Source: Pleurocapsa sp. FMAR1
GTDB taxonomy: Bacteria > Cyanobacteriota > Cyanobacteriia > Cyanobacteriales > Xenococcaceae
Reading direction: 5' to 3'
Length of the DNA: 64,000 nucleotides
Assembly (NCBI RefSeq): GCF_963665995.1
Contig: NZ_OY762512.1
Location: forward strand, 1,302,001 to 1,366,000
The position numbers and the translations under genes are program-made. The notes below the pieces were generated by a model. It worked only from the letters and a program-made list of their open reading frames with translations. It was not told the DNA's origin and made no database searches. Shown here piece after piece: positions 63,379 through 64,000 of the stretch. How positions within the stretch are numbered: position 1 is the first letter of the stretch; each line of letters begins with the position of its first letter.

Positions 63379-63496
63379 TATATTAATTACTCCAGTTTAA
63401 AATTTATTAATTGAAAAAAAGCAGAGGTTTGGGGGACTTAGGAAATGGGGTAGGGGTAAAGGTAAAACTTCCTACTTTCTACTCCCTACTCCCTAC

Positions 63497-64000
63497 TTAG
63501 GGAACTATTCCTACCGCCCGAACCCAGCTAGCGTCTAGGTCTTTGATCTTCAAGGGAAAACAGGATACTTGAAAGCCAGTAGAGGGCAAACTATCTAGAT
63601 TTGCCAAGCGTTCGATCTGGATGTATTCCCGTTCTCGTCCGTAAAAGTGAGCGGGCCAAAGGTTAGAGCGATCGCCTGTTTTCCAGAAGTCTTCAAGCAT
63701 GGTTACAAAGGGGCGATCAAACCCATAGGTGTCGATGCCGATCACTTTGATTTCTTGTTTTACCAGCCACTCGGTAGCCTCACGGCTCATCCCAGGAGCG
63801 TCGCTAAAGTATTCTCGTTTGCCCCACAGCTTATCTGTTCCCGTCCAAAGTAAAACTATATCTAAGGGTTTTAGTTCGTGCTGGGCTTGCTGGAGAGCCT
63901 TTTGAATATCCTCAACGGTGATAAATTCTCCCGCTTTTTTGTGAGTCAGATCCAAACGGACTCCAGGACGATAAAACCAATCTAGCGGTAACAGGTCTAC
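63497..64000 (-). CDS. PF04199-type cyclase (N-terminus beyond window)
   Basis: The frame stays open from the stop at 63497 to the window edge, so the gene starts beyond 64,000; a TTG at 63955 is internal. The visible 167 residues include PLDWFYRPGVRLDLTHK, PLDIVLLWTGTDKLWG, FSDAPGMSREATEWLV and VIGIDTYGFDRPF, which match the metal-dependent cyclase/kynurenine formamidase fold, where GVRLDLTH and the GxD segment form part of the active site. Members are found in aromatic polyketide clusters as well as in tryptophan breakdown. The neighbouring aromatase favours the polyketide role. Confidence 0.8.
   Translation of the reverse strand, partial: VDLLPLDWFYRPGVRLDLTHKKAGEFITVEDIQKALQQAQHELKPLDIVLLWTGTDKLWGKREYFSDAPGMSREATEWLVKQEIKVIGIDTYGFDRPFVTMLEDFWKTGDRSNLWPAHFYGREREYIQIERLANLDSLPSTGFQVSCFPLKIKDLDASWVRAVGIVP

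Noticed and set aside
63497-63955. Complete small cyclase gene starting at TTG 63955
   Set aside because: The reading frame stays open to the window end and the upstream residues PLDWFYRPGVR continue the family sequence, so the gene is truncated by the window rather than short.

Overview
The window is chromosomal DNA from a cyanobacterium. The HIP1 octamer GCGATCGC recurs throughout, and many genes are typically cyanobacterial: glucosylglycerol-phosphate synthase, acyl-ACP synthetase, YlqD, Calvin-cycle class II aldolase, a TamB-like giant and DevBCA-type exporters. The glucosylglycerol genes suggest a moderately salt-tolerant (marine or brackish) unicellular or colonial lineage; this is inferred from gene content only.

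Positions 1 to about 27,700 read as housekeeping chromosome. They hold compatible-solute metabolism (ggpS, partial, divergent from a glucosylglycerol hydrolase), a sulfotransferase/coiled-coil/double-glycosyltransferase giant, a PPP-type phosphatase, a decayed miaE, a zinc protease-like gene with rimK, a pseudouridine synthase with a RodZ-like gene, an EamA exporter, acyl-ACP synthetase, ylqD, a PfkB kinase, a core-less arginyl-tRNA synthetase paralogue divergent from a Crp/Fnr regulator, fbaA, gloA, a 1927-residue TamB-like protein and a small membrane protein.

From about 27,700 the character changes. A secreted RTX protein is bracketed by related insertion-sequence ends. Next comes a cluster of aromatic-tailoring genes: an ABM monooxygenase, two O-methyltransferases and a P450 in one minus-strand unit, then a NACHT NTPase with an AcpS-like gene on the plus strand, then a Rieske oxygenase and a third O-methyltransferase on the minus strand. 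A second RTX protein, an MFS exporter coupled to a YjdF protein, and a DevBCA plus TolC tripartite exporter follow. At the right edge (59.5 to 64 kb, minus strand) lie a ketopantoate-reductase-like protein, an alpha/beta hydrolase, a salicylate synthase, a WhiE/TcmN-type aromatase/cyclase and a PF04199 cyclase cut by the window end. Between the two blocks are a DUF4405 cytochrome-like pair, another MFS exporter and an exopolysaccharide module (TPR protein, alpha/alpha-barrel protein, cellulose synthase, HlyD).

The best candidate for an undescribed system is an aromatic polyketide pathway whose starter is probably salicylate: salicylate synthase, aromatase/cyclase, cyclase, ABM and P450/Rieske oxygenases, three methyltransferases, an AcpS-like protein and dedicated efflux. 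No ketosynthase, chain-length factor or ACP lies inside the window. The prediction is that they lie just beyond position 64,000. Short GGGCGAA-type palindromes are spread over this accessory half and were not seen in the first 30 kb.
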